64,000 bases of DNA from Neobacillus sp. YX16. Its GTDB lineage: Bacteria > Bacillota > Bacilli > Bacillales > Cytobacillaceae. The translations under genes and the position numbers were made by a program. Location of the stretch: positions 2,742,001 to 2,806,000 of the forward strand of contig NZ_CP126115.1 of NCBI RefSeq assembly GCF_030123505.1. Direction: 5' to 3'. This document shows positions 1-8,323 of the stretch, in pieces (the first letter of the stretch is position 1; the number at the start of each line of letters is the position of its first letter). The notes beneath the pieces were generated by a model. That model saw only the letters and a program-made list of their open reading frames with translations. It did not search any database and was not told the origin of the DNA.

Positions 1-260
1 ACAACAACATCAATATTATTATCAATAAAACTAAGCCGTTCTCTTGAGACCTGCGTCCATTCACTCGAAAAATCCATTGCTGACAAAATATGTCTAAGAC
101 TAAAAGAATATCTATCATTTAATTGTGAAATGACATAACTTACTCCTATATGTTTCCCTTCATCTTTTTTCAAAATGTCCTGGATGTCGCTTTTTACCCA
201 ATCTGGTGCAACAGCAACCGTTTTTTTTAGCAATACTTCATATTCTTCAAAAAGCATCAT
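1..260 (-). CDS. Hypothetical protein, 3' end beyond window edge
   Basis: The reading frame runs leftward from an ATG at 260 and is still open at base 1, so only the first 86 codons are seen. A clear GGAGGAATAA ribosome binding site sits directly upstream, which fixes the start. The visible N-terminus (MMLFEEYEVLLKK...) is soluble and mixed-charge, with no signal peptide or membrane segment. I do not recognise the family. The frame quality and the ribosome binding site make a real gene likely. Confidence 0.6.
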   Translation of the reverse strand, partial: MMLFEEYEVLLKKTVAVAPDWVKSDIQDILKKDEGKHIGVSYVISQLNDRYSFSLRHILSAMDFSSEWTQVSRERLSFIDNNIDVV

Positions 261-559
261 TTATTCCTCCTGATTTTTTCAAAAAAAACTATATAATAAT
301 TTTGCTAAACCAATAATAACCATATGGTAAGTATTGGCCTGATTTGCCTTCAACATACAACAACATCCTATAAATATGCAGAATTAGCAAGCAAAATTAA
401 TTTTATGGAATAATCTGAAATTTTAAAAATCGTCTAGTTTTGTCATATTTTAACTTGTTTTATCGAAACGATTTAATAGATTTAAATACATGCTATAATT
501 CTTTTCATGACTAATATATTTAAAAGCATCTGGGTAATTAAAAGAGTTAGAGGTGTGTT
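261..559. other. Intergenic region between divergent genes
   Basis: This AT-rich stretch of about 300 bases separates the leftward edge gene from the rightward Spo0E-like gene. A TATAAT hexamer at about 492 could be a -10 box for the Spo0E-like gene, but no convincing -35 box lies in front of it. I see nothing else. Confidence 0.4.
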
Positions 560-841
560 TTGGTTATGAATATAGTTGATTTAGAAGAGGCAATAAATGA
601 GAAGAGAAATGAAATGATAAAAATAGGTATGACAAAGGGACTGTCTAATAAAGAAACGATTGCTTGCAGTCAAGAACTAGATAATCTTCTTAATGAATAC
701 AGAAGGTTAACCCTAAACCAGGGAATGCCCAAATCTACCTTTTTATTAGATGATTTTGTAGCGGTTATACAGCATTTTTTCAAATTAGTATCAAGACCTT
801 ACAAATTTATTTCTCCTTATAAAGGTGATAGATTCTATTGA
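560..841 (+). CDS. Spo0E-like aspartyl-phosphate phosphatase
   Basis: This 93-residue protein carries the Spo0E family signature SQELD (about residues 38-42) in the second of two predicted helices, followed by a basic C-terminal tail. Family members dephosphorylate Spo0A~P and hold back entry into sporulation; acting on Spo0A here is inferred from the family. A TTG start at 560 sits about six bases after AGAGG; an ATG at 566 is the alternative and costs two residues. The C-terminal half is longer than in the shortest family members. The gene stands alone and is closed by a strong hairpin terminator. Confidence 0.75.
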   Translation: MVMNIVDLEEAINEKRNEMIKIGMTKGLSNKETIACSQELDNLLNEYRRLTLNQGMPKSTFLLDDFVAVIQHFFKLVSRPYKFISPYKGDRFY

Positions 842-869
842 TGAATGAAATTCTCTATAAGGTATGTAT

Positions 870-917
870 AGACCCACCCCCTTTGACAAGGATGGGTCTT
901 TTTTTTTTTTTTTTTTA
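870..917 (+). terminator. Rho-independent terminator
   Basis: The arms AGACCCA (870-876) and TGGGTCT (893-899) are followed by a run of about 18 T residues. It ends the Spo0E-like transcript. Confidence 0.85.
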
Positions 918-922
918 AATAT

Positions 923-1108
923 TTACGTTCGCTGAATCGTAGAAGTAGAAAAGCTTTTTACCATTTTCTGCAGGTTTCTATGTGCTTCTCTTAATTTAAT
1001 TGTTTCTTCGATGATTTTTTGGAATCCTTCAATGTCTCTATCGGATGCATTTAATAGTGTCTTTGGTACACCTTCTGCAATTTGTTGTAGGGTAATATCT
1101 TGACTCAT
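923..1108 (-). CDS. Small hypothetical protein (61 aa)
   Basis: A 61-residue frame starts at the ATG at 1108, eight bases after a good AAAGGTGG ribosome binding site; an upstream in-frame GTG at 1120 falls inside that site and is less likely. The sequence is amphipathic and helical, with an acidic middle and a basic end (MSQDITLQQIAEGVPKTLLN...). It has no signal peptide and no membrane segment. I do not recognise a family. It converges on the Spo0E-like gene and probably uses the same hairpin region as terminator. Confidence 0.55.
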   Translation of the reverse strand: MSQDITLQQIAEGVPKTLLNASDRDIEGFQKIIEETIKLREAHRNLQKMVKSFSTSTIQRT

Positions 1109-1120
1109 GGCAATGACCAC

Positions 1121-1438
1121 CTTTCAACTTATTCATTAGACTTGCTTTTCGTCTACTCTACTAATTTTAGAAACGTATGAGTTTCTCCTGCATGAACTGT
1201 AATAAACTTATCTACATGAATCACCAGATTCTTTTAGAAATAGTAAAGTTCCTGCAAATAACGACGGGAATCCATCTACCTTGCTAGTCATTTGTAGAAA
1301 AATATTCAAATATTCAGTAAATACAAAAAGAGTTACATAAAATTTTGCAGAATAATAGAATAATAGTTGACTTACCTATTGTTTGTAATATAATAAAACC
1401 AATAGATTTACTAGGGATTAAAAAAGAGGTGACATTAA
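1121..1438. other. Intergenic region holding the ABC operon promoter
   Basis: About 320 bases between divergent genes. It holds the promoter at 1367-1394 listed separately. CTATTG (1376-1381) and CAATAG flank the -10 box as a short inverted repeat that might bind a regulator. I see no riboswitch. Confidence 0.4.
1367..1394 (+). promoter_or_regulatory. SigA-type promoter for the ABC importer operon
   Basis: TTGACT at 1367-1372 and TATAAT at 1389-1394 are separated by 16 bases, 45 bases ahead of the ABC ATPase start. Confidence 0.65.
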
Positions 1439-2281
1439 ATGTATTTAACGATAGAGTCTATCGAAAAAAGCTTTATAAATGATAGAAAAGAAAACGTGAA
1501 AGTTCTTGATGGGATAAATTTAAATGTTAAAAAAGGCAGTTTTGTTTCGATTGTAGGACCATCAGGTTGTGGGAAGTCTACGCTGCTTTACCTAGTTGCT
1601 GGACTCGACAAAGCTGATAGCGGCGAAATCCGCGTTGATGGGAACTTAGTATCAAAACCTGGACCAGAAAGAGTAGTAGTTTTCCAAGAAGCAGGTTTGT
1701 TTCCGTGGCTGACCGTATTAGAAAATGTAACCTATGGTTTAAATCTTAAAAAAATGCCAAAAGAAGAGGCGAAAAGAAAGGCACTTGATGTCTTAAAAAT
1801 GGTTCACCTCAGCCGCTATGTAAATTCATATCCTCACGAATTATCTGGTGGAATGAAGCAGCGGGTTTCAATTGCAAGAGCGTTAGTAATGGAGCCTGAC
1901 ATCTTGTTAATGGATGAGCCTTTCTCAGCATTGGATGAACAAACAAGAATGGTGCTGCATAAAGAACTGCTTGAAATCTGGAGAAAGACAAAAGTAACCA
2001 TCTTTTTTATTACTCACAATATCAGAGAAGCGGTACTCCTCTCAGAGGAAGTGGTCGTATTTGCCACTCGTCCAGGAAGGATTAAAGAAATCATTCCCGT
2101 GCCAACGATGAAGGATGGAGTAACACCGGACAGTGTTACATTAAATACAGAACAGCGAATTTTATCTATTTTACAAGATGAAATCGAAAAAGTATTGAAG
2201 GAGGAAATGGGTGATGACTACAGCTTTAAGACGGATCATCTTCATCGCGGTGATAGCGGTGATATGGGAAGTCACATCTAG
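1439..2281 (+). CDS. ABC transporter ATP-binding protein, nitrate/sulfonate/taurine type
   Basis: This 280-residue cytoplasmic ATPase powers the importer encoded by the next two genes. Visible motifs are Walker A GPSGCGKST (40-48), the Q-loop glutamine (about 83), the signature LSGGMKQ (135-141) and Walker B ILLMDE (155-160). Sequence style and gene order place it in the SsuB/TauB/NrtD family, which imports aliphatic sulfonates, taurine, nitrate or related compounds. The substrate cannot be told from sequence. The start follows AAGAGGTGACA. The 3' end overlaps the permease gene by 68 bases, so the two are translationally coupled. Confidence 0.9.
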   Translation: MYLTIESIEKSFINDRKENVKVLDGINLNVKKGSFVSIVGPSGCGKSTLLYLVAGLDKADSGEIRVDGNLVSKPGPERVVVFQEAGLFPWLTVLENVTYGLNLKKMPKEEAKRKALDVLKMVHLSRYVNSYPHELSGGMKQRVSIARALVMEPDILLMDEPFSALDEQTRMVLHKELLEIWRKTKVTIFFITHNIREAVLLSEEVVVFATRPGRIKEIIPVPTMKDGVTPDSVTLNTEQRILSILQDEIEKVLKEEMGDDYSFKTDHLHRGDSGDMGSHI

Positions 2282-2975
2282 ATTTTCCAGTCTTCCCGAT
2301 TTTATGTTTCCCAGCCTTAGTCAGGTATTGGAAACCCTTTTTAACGGCTTACTAAGTGGTCAAATCACATTAGCAATCGGTAAAAGTATGGGGCGGATAT
2401 TACTCGGCTTTACGATTGCTATTATTGTCGGATTGATATTAGGTTACTTTATCTGGCGATATAAACTGGTCGAAGATACACTTGGATTTGTCGTTACTGC
2501 GCTCCAATCAATTCCAAGTATTGTCTGGTTTCCATTAGCGATCATCTGGTTTGGGTTAAATGATTTTTCCATATTGTTTATTGTAACTATCGGTGCGACA
2601 TGGACCATGACGGTGAATGCAACAAGCGGGTTTAAAAATGTACCCCAGCTTTATCAGCGTGTTGCTAAGGTATATGGTTCAAGTGGATTTCATTTCCTCC
2701 GGACTGTCATTCTTCCAGCATCTGTACCGCAAATCATTTCGGGACTTCGAATTGCTTGGGCATTTTCATGGCGTGCCTTAATGGCCGGTGAACTTCTTGG
2801 GGGCGGAGGCGGACTTGGACAACTGCTTGAAATGGGTCGTTCACTCGGTCAAATGGATTTAGTTATTTCTGTCATGATAATTATTGCCATTATCGGGACC
2901 ATAGTCGATAATGTTGTTTTTTCACGACTAGAACGCAATGTAGAAGTAAAATGGGGTATTCGAAAAAGAGCTTAA
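2214..2975 (+). CDS. ABC transporter permease, SsuC/TauC type
   Basis: A 253-residue inner-membrane permease with about six hydrophobic segments. The binding-protein-dependent transport loop lies near residues 160-200 (VAKVYGSSGFHFL... then GLRIAWAFSWRAL), where it docks on the ATPase. It forms the channel of the sulfonate/nitrate-type importer. ATG 2214 lies nine bases after AAGGAGG; the adjacent GTG at 2211 is possible. The gene begins inside the ATPase gene and is followed 32 bases later by the substrate-binding lipoprotein, so all three form one operon. Confidence 0.88.
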   Translation: MTTALRRIIFIAVIAVIWEVTSRFSSLPDFMFPSLSQVLETLFNGLLSGQITLAIGKSMGRILLGFTIAIIVGLILGYFIWRYKLVEDTLGFVVTALQSIPSIVWFPLAIIWFGLNDFSILFIVTIGATWTMTVNATSGFKNVPQLYQRVAKVYGSSGFHFLRTVILPASVPQIISGLRIAWAFSWRALMAGELLGGGGGLGQLLEMGRSLGQMDLVISVMIIIAIIGTIVDNVVFSRLERNVEVKWGIRKRA

Positions 2976-3007
2976 TAAAAAAATTATAGAACCAGGAGAG
3001 AAAAATC

Positions 3008-4003
3008 ATGTTAAAAAAATCTATGCTTTACCTATTTATCACCATTTTGTTTATTGGCTTACTTAGTGGATGTGCTCAATCTTCCAACGAAAGCGAAGGC
3101 GGAGAGGTGAAAAACGTTAAGATCGGATATTTTCCAAACTTAACACATATCGCAACGATTGTTGCACTTGAAAAAGGGTATTTTGAAGAAGCTTTCGGTA
3201 AGGATGTAACGATTGAAACAAAAACAGTTGCAAACGGCGGACTATTTATGGAAGCAATGGCAACAAAAGCAATTGACGTTGGTACAGTAGGACCTGGTCC
3301 ATTACTTAACTTTTATGTAAAAAACAAGGAATATCACCTGATTTCTGGTGCAGTAAATGGCGGGGCTGTTCTTGTTGCAGCAGAAGGAAGCGGTGTTGAA
3401 AAAGTAGCTGATTTAGATGGTAAAAAAGTGGCAATTCCGGTTATTGGAAGCACGCAGGATGTTATGCTCCGAAAAGCGTTAAAAGAGGCCGATTTAAAAG
3501 CGAAAACAAGTGGAGGTACTGTAGATTTATTCGCTGCAGCACCAGCTGATACAGCTTCTCTATTCATCCAAAAACAAGTTGACGCGGCAGCGACCCAAGA
3601 GCCTTGGGGATATGTACTTGAAAACCAAGCAAATGGAAAGTTACTACTTGACTGGGATGAGTTCGCATGGGGCAAGGAATCAACAAATACAGTAGTAGCA
3701 GCTAGAACAGACTTTTTGAAAAACAAAGACTTATCTAAGCAGTATTTAGTTGCTCACAAAAAAGCGGTAAAATTCATTCAGGACAATCCAGATGAAAGTA
3801 AAGAAATTGTCATCAAGCACCTAAAGGATCTAACTGGTAAAGAGTTAAACAAAGAGGAAGTGGATGCAGCATTCTCTCGTTTAGCGGTGACAACAGATGT
3901 AAATGAAAAAGTAATTCAGGAAATGGCAGATATCAGTAAAGAAGCTGGATATATTCCAAGTAGTGATATTAAAGGTCTAATCGACTTGTCCTTACTTAAG
4001 TAA
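3008..4003 (+). CDS. ABC transporter substrate-binding lipoprotein, NMT1/SsuA type
   Basis: A 331-residue extracellular solute receptor. A lipoprotein signal peptide ends in the lipobox LLSGC, with the lipid-modified cysteine at residue 22. The mature part begins with the family-typical KIGYFPNLTHI and contains the bilobed NMT1-like fold. It captures substrate outside the cell and delivers it to the permease. Related proteins bind aliphatic sulfonates, nitrate or thiamine precursors; which one applies is not determined. AGGAGAG precedes the start. It is the last gene of the operon and is followed by a terminator. Confidence 0.88.
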   Translation: MLKKSMLYLFITILFIGLLSGCAQSSNESEGGEVKNVKIGYFPNLTHIATIVALEKGYFEEAFGKDVTIETKTVANGGLFMEAMATKAIDVGTVGPGPLLNFYVKNKEYHLISGAVNGGAVLVAAEGSGVEKVADLDGKKVAIPVIGSTQDVMLRKALKEADLKAKTSGGTVDLFAAAPADTASLFIQKQVDAAATQEPWGYVLENQANGKLLLDWDEFAWGKESTNTVVAARTDFLKNKDLSKQYLVAHKKAVKFIQDNPDESKEIVIKHLKDLTGKELNKEEVDAAFSRLAVTTDVNEKVIQEMADISKEAGYIPSSDIKGLIDLSLLK

Positions 4004-4010
4004 TAATAGA

Positions 4011-4048
4011 AGGTTTTGGACTCAAATAGGAGTTCAAAACCTTTTTTT
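4011..4048 (+). terminator. Rho-independent terminator of the ABC operon
   Basis: The 13-base arms AGGTTTTGGACTC and GAGTTCAAAACCT flank a six-base loop and run into seven T residues. Confidence 0.85.
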
Positions 4049-4093
4049 AAGGTAAAATAAGGATGAATTTACATGCAGGAAGGGACGATAGAA

Positions 4094-4519
4094 ATGAAAT
4101 CAACTATTTACTGGACAGGAGATATGGCCTTTACCGGAACTACGCCTTCAGGCCATGATTTAAGGATGGACGCGGCACTAGAAGTTGGCGGTCAAAATAG
4201 CGGCCCCAGGCCAACTGAGCTTCTCCTATACTCACTTGCAGGCTGTACAGGCATCGATATCGTTATGATTTTGAAAAAAATGCGATTAGAGTTGACGGGA
4301 TTTGCAATGGAAGTAGAAGGGACGCGGGCAGACACCGAACCAAAGAAATTTACTGATTTTCATATTCATTACTTAGTAGAAGGCGATCTGCCAGAAGATA
4401 AGGTAGTCCGTGCCATTCAATTATCAAAAGACAAATACTGCTCTGTTTCCCATTCATTAAGTGCAAACATAGTAGCAAGCTATTCAATTAACGGAACAAA
4501 AGGTAATCAAGATTTATAA
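4094..4519 (+). CDS. OsmC family peroxiredoxin-like protein
   Basis: A 141-residue cytoplasmic protein of the OsmC/Ohr fold. Both family cysteines are present, one in YSLAGCTGIDI and one in KDKYCSVSHSL. Relatives reduce organic hydroperoxides or act as uncharacterised redox proteins of the YhfA type; the exact substrate is unknown. I chose ATG 4094, eight bases after GGAAGGGA and matching the usual N-terminus; ATG 4073 after AAGGA would add seven residues. It stands alone downstream of the ABC operon terminator and upstream of repeat element 1. Confidence 0.8.
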   Translation: MKSTIYWTGDMAFTGTTPSGHDLRMDAALEVGGQNSGPRPTELLLYSLAGCTGIDIVMILKKMRLELTGFAMEVEGTRADTEPKKFTDFHIHYLVEGDLPEDKVVRAIQLSKDKYCSVSHSLSANIVASYSINGTKGNQDL

Positions 4520-4526
4520 AAACAAG

Positions 4527-4707
4527 GCTGTGTTAAAGCTAATTGTTGATTGCACCCTGTTGATTTGCGCGGAAGGCACGAAGACTCCTGCGGGAGGACG
4601 GGGCAGGGGAGACCCCGCAGACACTTAAGCGGCGAGGAGGCTCCCCGTACCGCCCGCGGAAAGCGAAGTGCCTGGAGCGTACATCAACAGGCCCGTTTAA
4701 CACAGCC
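4527..4707. repeat. Interspersed palindromic repeat, copy 1 (181 bp)
   Basis: The element is bounded by perfect 12-base terminal inverted repeats GGCTGTGTTAAA (4527-4538) and TTTAACACAGCC (4696-4707). Inside are further complementary arms (GTTGATTTGCGC... against ...CATCAAC, and GGCAC against GTGCC) and a GC-rich core, so the whole unit can fold into a long stem with branches. It is far richer in GC than its surroundings. A larger copy lies at 25736-26144. Similar Bacillaceae repeats are known from genomes; no coding capacity is evident. Confidence 0.85.
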
Positions 4708-4710
4708 AAA

Positions 4711-4744
4711 AACAAAAAGGATTCAGCTTTTTGCTGGATCCTTT
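4711..4744 (-). terminator. Rho-independent terminator for the J-domain gene
   Basis: On the minus strand AAGGATCCAGC and GCTGAATCCTT form a stem with an AAAAA loop, then TTTGTTTTT. The stop codon lies in the loop. Confidence 0.7.
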
Positions 4745-5253
4745 ACCTTTTCATAGTGGTCATAAAACACTTTAAAGAGTCGTTCGTCGCCACCTCTATC
4801 AGGATGGAGCGCCTTTAATATTTTCTTGTATTCCTTCCTGATTGAGTCCATATCTGCCCCAGGTTCTAAACCCAATAAGGAGGTAAGGGTCAAAGGTGGA
4901 GTGTCGGAAAGTGCATACTCAGCTTTAAGCATTCTTTTTAAAGACCTATTTTTTGCTTGTTCAATCCGAATCGAGGTTTTTAACTGTTCAATTTCTTCTT
5001 TGAATTTTTGATTCTCGTGGAATGTTTTTTCCCACTGGTGAAAATCTATACCAAATTTCTTCGTTTTGAACTCAATCTTCTTTTCTAAAATAAAAGACGC
5101 TAAATCAACAGGATTTATCGAGTATTCTAGATTTAGATGCTTGGTTCTTCTAGCCTTGATTTTCCCATCGAGAATCCAACGGATGACAACCTGTTCACTG
5201 TCCGTAATCCCCCCAGCCCTAAGCTGTTCAGTAACCTCTTTAACATTCAACAT
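4723..5253 (-). CDS. J-domain (DnaJ-like) protein with N-terminal HTH-like region
   Basis: A 176-residue protein with three visible parts. Residues 1-60 resemble a small helix-turn-helix or excisionase-like fold (MLNVKEVTEQLRAGG...). Residues 75-115 form a lysine/glutamate-rich coiled coil. Residues 120-176 are a J domain with the essential HPD tripeptide in ALHPDRGGD. J domains stimulate DnaK ATPase, so it probably recruits DnaK to a specific client. The pairing with an N-terminal HTH-like segment hints at a DNA- or phage-protein-related target, which is inference. The ribosome binding site is weak. Confidence 0.65.
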   Translation of the reverse strand: MLNVKEVTEQLRAGGITDSEQVVIRWILDGKIKARRTKHLNLEYSINPVDLASFILEKKIEFKTKKFGIDFHQWEKTFHENQKFKEEIEQLKTSIRIEQAKNRSLKRMLKAEYALSDTPPLTLTSLLGLEPGADMDSIRKEYKKILKALHPDRGGDERLFKVFYDHYEKVKDPAKS

Positions 5254-5362
5254 AGGATCAACTCATTCTTCATTTGTCTAGTAATTACTAAACTCAATGT
5301 ATCATATGAAAAATGTTACAGGTTTACAGGACTATTTAATTTTTATTAAAAATAGTTTTCAA

Positions 5363-5863
5363 TTATCGATTATCTACTTTTTCCGGATACAGGTCATGGT
5401 TCATCAACCGGAAAGTAGCCATTTCTTCGAACTTGGTACCTGGTTTCCCGTAGTTACACCATGGATCAATGGAAATACCACCGCGTGGAGTGAATTTCCC
5501 CCAAACCTCAATATATCTAGGATCTAGAAGCTTGATTAAATCGTTCATGATAATATTGACGCAATCCTCATGGAAATCACCATGATTTCTGAAGCTGAAT
5601 AAATAGAGTTTCAGAGATTTACTCTCAACAATTTTTTGATTCGGGATGTATGAAATATACATCGTTGCAAAATCGGGCTGATGCGTAAGCGGGCAAAGAC
5701 TAGTAAATTCAGGACAATTAAATTTTACGAAATAATCACGCTCTGGATGAAGATTATCGACTGCCTCCAAAACCTCTGGAGCATACTCAAATGAGTATTG
5801 TGTATTTTGATTACCTAATAGTGTTAAATCCTTTAATCCTTCTTCATGGCTACGGCCAGACAT
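5363..5863 (-). CDS. queF: NADPH-dependent 7-cyano-7-deazaguanine reductase
   Basis: QueF reduces preQ0 to preQ1 in the cytoplasm, the last free-base step before tRNA modification to queuosine. The 166-residue length fits the short unimodular form. The catalytic cysteine is C57 (FTSLCPLT) and the proton donor is D64 (HQPDF), matching Cys55 and Asp62 of the Bacillus subtilis enzyme. GGGGGT precedes the ATG. It is transcribed away from queCDE and has its own preQ1-I riboswitch and terminator in the leader, so product feedback on this gene is well supported. Confidence 0.95.
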   Translation of the reverse strand: MSGRSHEEGLKDLTLLGNQNTQYSFEYAPEVLEAVDNLHPERDYFVKFNCPEFTSLCPLTHQPDFATMYISYIPNQKIVESKSLKLYLFSFRNHGDFHEDCVNIIMNDLIKLLDPRYIEVWGKFTPRGGISIDPWCNYGKPGTKFEEMATFRLMNHDLYPEKVDNR

Positions 5864-5944
5864 AAAAAAACCCCCATTAAAATGTATCCCAACACTTTTT
5901 TAGAAGAAGAGTCCTAGCCAGCATACTCCAGCAAACCACAAGGA

Positions 5945-5980
5945 TAAAAAACAAAAAGCCACGTCCGGTATGGACATGGC
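5945..5980 (-). terminator. Riboswitch-controlled terminator of queF leader
   Basis: On the minus strand GCCATGTCC and GGACGTGGC form a nine-base stem with loop ATACC, followed by TTTTTGTTTTTT. It lies directly after the preQ1 aptamer. A competing ACATG/CATGT pairing overlaps its 5' arm and could act as antiterminator. Confidence 0.85.
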
Positions 5981-5994
5981 ATAGAGTCATGTAT

Positions 5995-6032
5995 CCATAG
6001 TTTTTTATAGAGGGTATCAGCTATGAACCTCT
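5995..6032 (-). promoter_or_regulatory. preQ1-I riboswitch aptamer upstream of queF
   Basis: Read leftward, the aptamer has P1 arms AGAGG and CCTCT, a loop containing ATAGC, and the tail TATAAAAAACTATGG, whose CTAT pairs back with the loop as the H-type pseudoknot. This matches the preQ1-I consensus. It is followed by the terminator at 5945-5980, so preQ1 binding should stop queF transcription. Confidence 0.9.
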
Positions 6033-6063
6033 CCCGTGTAAGTACGGGTATTATCTTCTCCAT

Positions 6064-6092
6064 ATGATAAAGGACGTCAGCTAAAACGTCAA
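6064..6092 (-). promoter_or_regulatory. SigA-type promoter for queF
   Basis: On the minus strand TTGACG (6092-6087) and TATCAT (6069-6064) are separated by exactly 17 bases and point into the queF riboswitch leader. Confidence 0.75.
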
Positions 6093-6155
6093 ATAAAAAA
6101 TTATGGTTCCTATTTTCATTTTTTTTATGGTATTATACTAACAGCATAAACCAAT

Positions 6156-6188
6156 AGAGGTTCTAGCACCCCTCGTTAAAAAAACTAA
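6156..6188 (+). promoter_or_regulatory. preQ1-I riboswitch aptamer upstream of queCDE
   Basis: AGAGG (6156-6160), TTCTAGCACC, CCTC and an A-rich tail ending in ACTAA reproduce the preQ1-I aptamer: P1 from AGAGG/CCTC(G) and the pseudoknot from TAG with CTA. The loop is slightly shorter than in the minus-strand copy. Ligand binding would hide the CTAA needed for the downstream antiterminator. Confidence 0.9.
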
Positions 6189-6193
6189 GATGA

Positions 6194-6232
6194 AGCTGTA
6201 CTTCTATCTTGGGGTACGGCTTTTTCTATTTT
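6194..6232 (+). terminator. Riboswitch-controlled terminator of queCDE leader
   Basis: AGCTGTAC (6194-6201) pairs with GTACGGCT (6214-6221), followed by TTTTTCTATTTT. The alternative pairing CTAAGATGAAG (6185-6195) with CTTCTATCTTGG (6201-6212) is a plausible antiterminator that shares bases with both aptamer and terminator. Confidence 0.8.
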
Positions 6233-6251
6233 GGAAGGAGTTTCCTTTAAC

Positions 6252-6923
6252 ATGTTAAAAAATGAAAAAGCCATTGTCGTATTTAGCGGCGGGCAAGACA
6301 GCACTACCTGTTTATTTTGGGCGTTACAACAATTTAAAGAGGTGGAGGCAGTAACGTTCGACTACAATCAACGGCATAGTTTAGAAATTGAATGTGCCAA
6401 AAATATAGCCAATGAACTAGGTGTAAGACACCATATATTAGATATGTCTTTATTGAATCAGCTCGCACCCAATGCGCTAACACGCTCTGAAATTGAAGTC
6501 AAAGACGGAGAAGATGGTGAACTTCCTTCAACGTTTGTTCCAGGAAGAAACCTTTTGTTCCTTACCTTTGCCGGAGTGTTAGCTCGTCAGGTTGGTGCCA
6601 AGCATTTAGTGACAGGTGTTTGCGAAACAGATTTCAGCGGCTACCCAGATTGCCGTGATATTTTTATCAAATCCCTCAATGTTACCTTAAATCTTTCTAT
6701 GGATGATAACTTTGTGATTCACACACCGTTAATGTGGTTGAATAAGGCAGAGACATGGGAATTAGCAGATCAATTATATGCGTTTGAATACGTACGGGAG
6801 AATACGTTAACCTGTTACAATGGCGTTATTTCTGACGGCTGTGGGGAATGTCCAGCCTGTGTGTTAAGAAAACGCGGACTCGATGACTTTCTAAGTGGGA
6901 GGACTCAAAATGTACGGATTTAG
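6252..6923 (+). CDS. queC: 7-cyano-7-deazaguanine synthase
   Basis: QueC is an ATP-dependent enzyme that converts 7-carboxy-7-deazaguanine and ammonia into preQ0. The 223-residue protein has the PP-loop SGGQDSTT (about 12-19) and a C-terminal zinc-binding cluster with CGECPAC. I chose ATG 6252, 11 bases after GGAAGGAG; an in-frame TTG at 6231 would include the ribosome binding site in the coding region. It is first in the queCDE operon and overlaps queD by 14 bases. Regulation is by the preQ1-I riboswitch in its leader. Confidence 0.95.
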   Translation: MLKNEKAIVVFSGGQDSTTCLFWALQQFKEVEAVTFDYNQRHSLEIECAKNIANELGVRHHILDMSLLNQLAPNALTRSEIEVKDGEDGELPSTFVPGRNLLFLTFAGVLARQVGAKHLVTGVCETDFSGYPDCRDIFIKSLNVTLNLSMDDNFVIHTPLMWLNKAETWELADQLYAFEYVRENTLTCYNGVISDGCGECPACVLRKRGLDDFLSGRTQNVRI

Positions 6924-7389
6924 AATTGTCGATAAACTGCAGAAAATAGATGAAGACATTCAGCGCAAGGAGTTAAAGTATCATACGAAGCGTGTATTGG
7001 TAAGCAAGGAATTTACCTTTGATGCCGCACATCACTTACATTGCTATGAAGGAAAATGCAAGAACCTGCACGGCCACACCTATAAAGTAGTCTTCGGGAT
7101 TAGCGGCTATGTGGATGAAAGAGGATTAATGATGGATTTTGGCGATATCAAGGAAATTTGGAAAAATGAAATTGAGATTCACCTGGATCATCGATACCTA
7201 AATGAAACACTGCCTCCGATGAATACAACCGCTGAAAATATCGTGGTTTGGATTTATGAAAAAATGCAAGCAGCATTAGCCAAAGATGTGAACAAGGATC
7301 AATTCCTCGGAGCTAGAGTAGAATTTGTCCGCCTTTATGAAACGCCTACTAGTTATGCAGAGACTAGAAGGGAGTGGATGGAGGAATGA
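6910..7389 (+). CDS. queD: 6-carboxy-5,6,7,8-tetrahydropterin synthase
   Basis: QueD turns 7,8-dihydroneopterin triphosphate into 6-carboxytetrahydropterin, the first committed queuosine step. The 159-residue protein shows zinc ligands in AAHHLH (39-44) and HGH (54-56) and the catalytic cysteine C50 in GKCKNLHGH. The ATG at 6910 follows GGGAGG; longer frames upstream lack a site. It overlaps queC by 14 bases and queE by ATGA, so the three genes are translationally coupled. A folE gene for the substrate is not in the window. Confidence 0.94.
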   Translation: MYGFRIVDKLQKIDEDIQRKELKYHTKRVLVSKEFTFDAAHHLHCYEGKCKNLHGHTYKVVFGISGYVDERGLMMDFGDIKEIWKNEIEIHLDHRYLNETLPPMNTTAENIVVWIYEKMQAALAKDVNKDQFLGARVEFVRLYETPTSYAETRREWMEE

Positions 7390-8114
7390 GCAGTATTCCC
7401 GTTCTAGAAATTTTTGGCCCCACGATTCAAGGCGAAGGGATGGTCGTTGGGCAAAAAACGATGTTTGTAAGAACTGCCGGCTGCGATTATTCCTGCAGCT
7501 GGTGTGATTCTGCCTTTACGTGGGATGGCAGCGCTAAAGACGACATTATGTTAATGACTGCCGAAGAAATTTGGGGAAAATTATACTCCATTGGCGGTGA
7601 TAATTTCTCCTTTGTGACCATATCAGGGGGGAATCCAGCTCTTTTAAAAAACCTAGATTCATTGATTGATTTATTAAAAGAAAAGAATATAAGTATAGGA
7701 ATTGAAACGCAAGGCAGCAGATGGCAGGATTGGTTTTTAAAAATTGATGAACTTACCATTTCTCCTAAACCTCCAAGTTCAACGATGGAAACAAATTTTG
7801 AACTATTAGATTCGATTTTTATTAATCTAGACGAAAACCAGTTTGAAAATAATGTTAGTTTAAAGGTCGTTATTTTTGATGAAGCTGATTTGGAATATGC
7901 GAGAATGGTTCATAAGAGATACGAAGGCATTCCTTTTTATTTGCAGGTAGGGAATGATGATATCACGAATGGGAATAATCAAGAATTGATCCAAAAGCTG
8001 CTGAATAAATATGAGTGGCTGGTTAATCGGGTAGTCGAAGACAGTCAATTAAACAATGTCAAAGTACTGCCTCAACTACATGCCCTGCTTTGGGGTAATA
8101 AACGCGGTGTATAA
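7386..8114 (+). CDS. queE: 7-carboxy-7-deazaguanine synthase
   Basis: QueE is a radical SAM enzyme that contracts 6-carboxytetrahydropterin to 7-carboxy-7-deazaguanine. The 242-residue protein has the cluster-binding motif C33-x3-C37-x2-C40 in AGCDYSCSWCD, preceded by the family-typical EIFGPTIQGEG. The ATG overlaps the queD stop (ATGA). AAGGGAG lies 11 bases upstream. It ends the queCDE operon and is closed by a strong terminator. Together with the divergent queF, the locus makes preQ1; tgt and queA/queG are not here. Confidence 0.94.
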   Translation: MSSIPVLEIFGPTIQGEGMVVGQKTMFVRTAGCDYSCSWCDSAFTWDGSAKDDIMLMTAEEIWGKLYSIGGDNFSFVTISGGNPALLKNLDSLIDLLKEKNISIGIETQGSRWQDWFLKIDELTISPKPPSSTMETNFELLDSIFINLDENQFENNVSLKVVIFDEADLEYARMVHKRYEGIPFYLQVGNDDITNGNNQELIQKLLNKYEWLVNRVVEDSQLNNVKVLPQLHALLWGNKRGV

Positions 8115-8122
8115 AGATATGT

Positions 8123-8151
8123 GGCCCACCTAATAATTTAGGTGGGCTTTT
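8123..8151 (+). terminator. Rho-independent terminator of queCDE
   Basis: Perfect ten-base arms GCCCACCTAA and TTAGGTGGGC with a short loop, followed by TTTTC. Confidence 0.85.
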
Positions 8152-8323
8152 CTAATCTTGTAGACCATTAATAAAAATACAGTTTATTTTCATTTATTAA
8201 GTTAAGATGAAGTTTGCTTTAAGAGTAGGTAAATATGCTAAAAATCGACACACCCATAATAAGCAAGACGTTAAAATCGTATAGGTAGCTCAGGAGTAGT
8301 AAAATATCTGGAGGTGACAAGGT

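Noticed and set aside
4550..4756. 68-codon ORF on the plus strand
   Set aside because: It lies inside repeat element 1, has no ribosome binding site and an Arg/Gly-rich composition caused by the GC-rich repeat.
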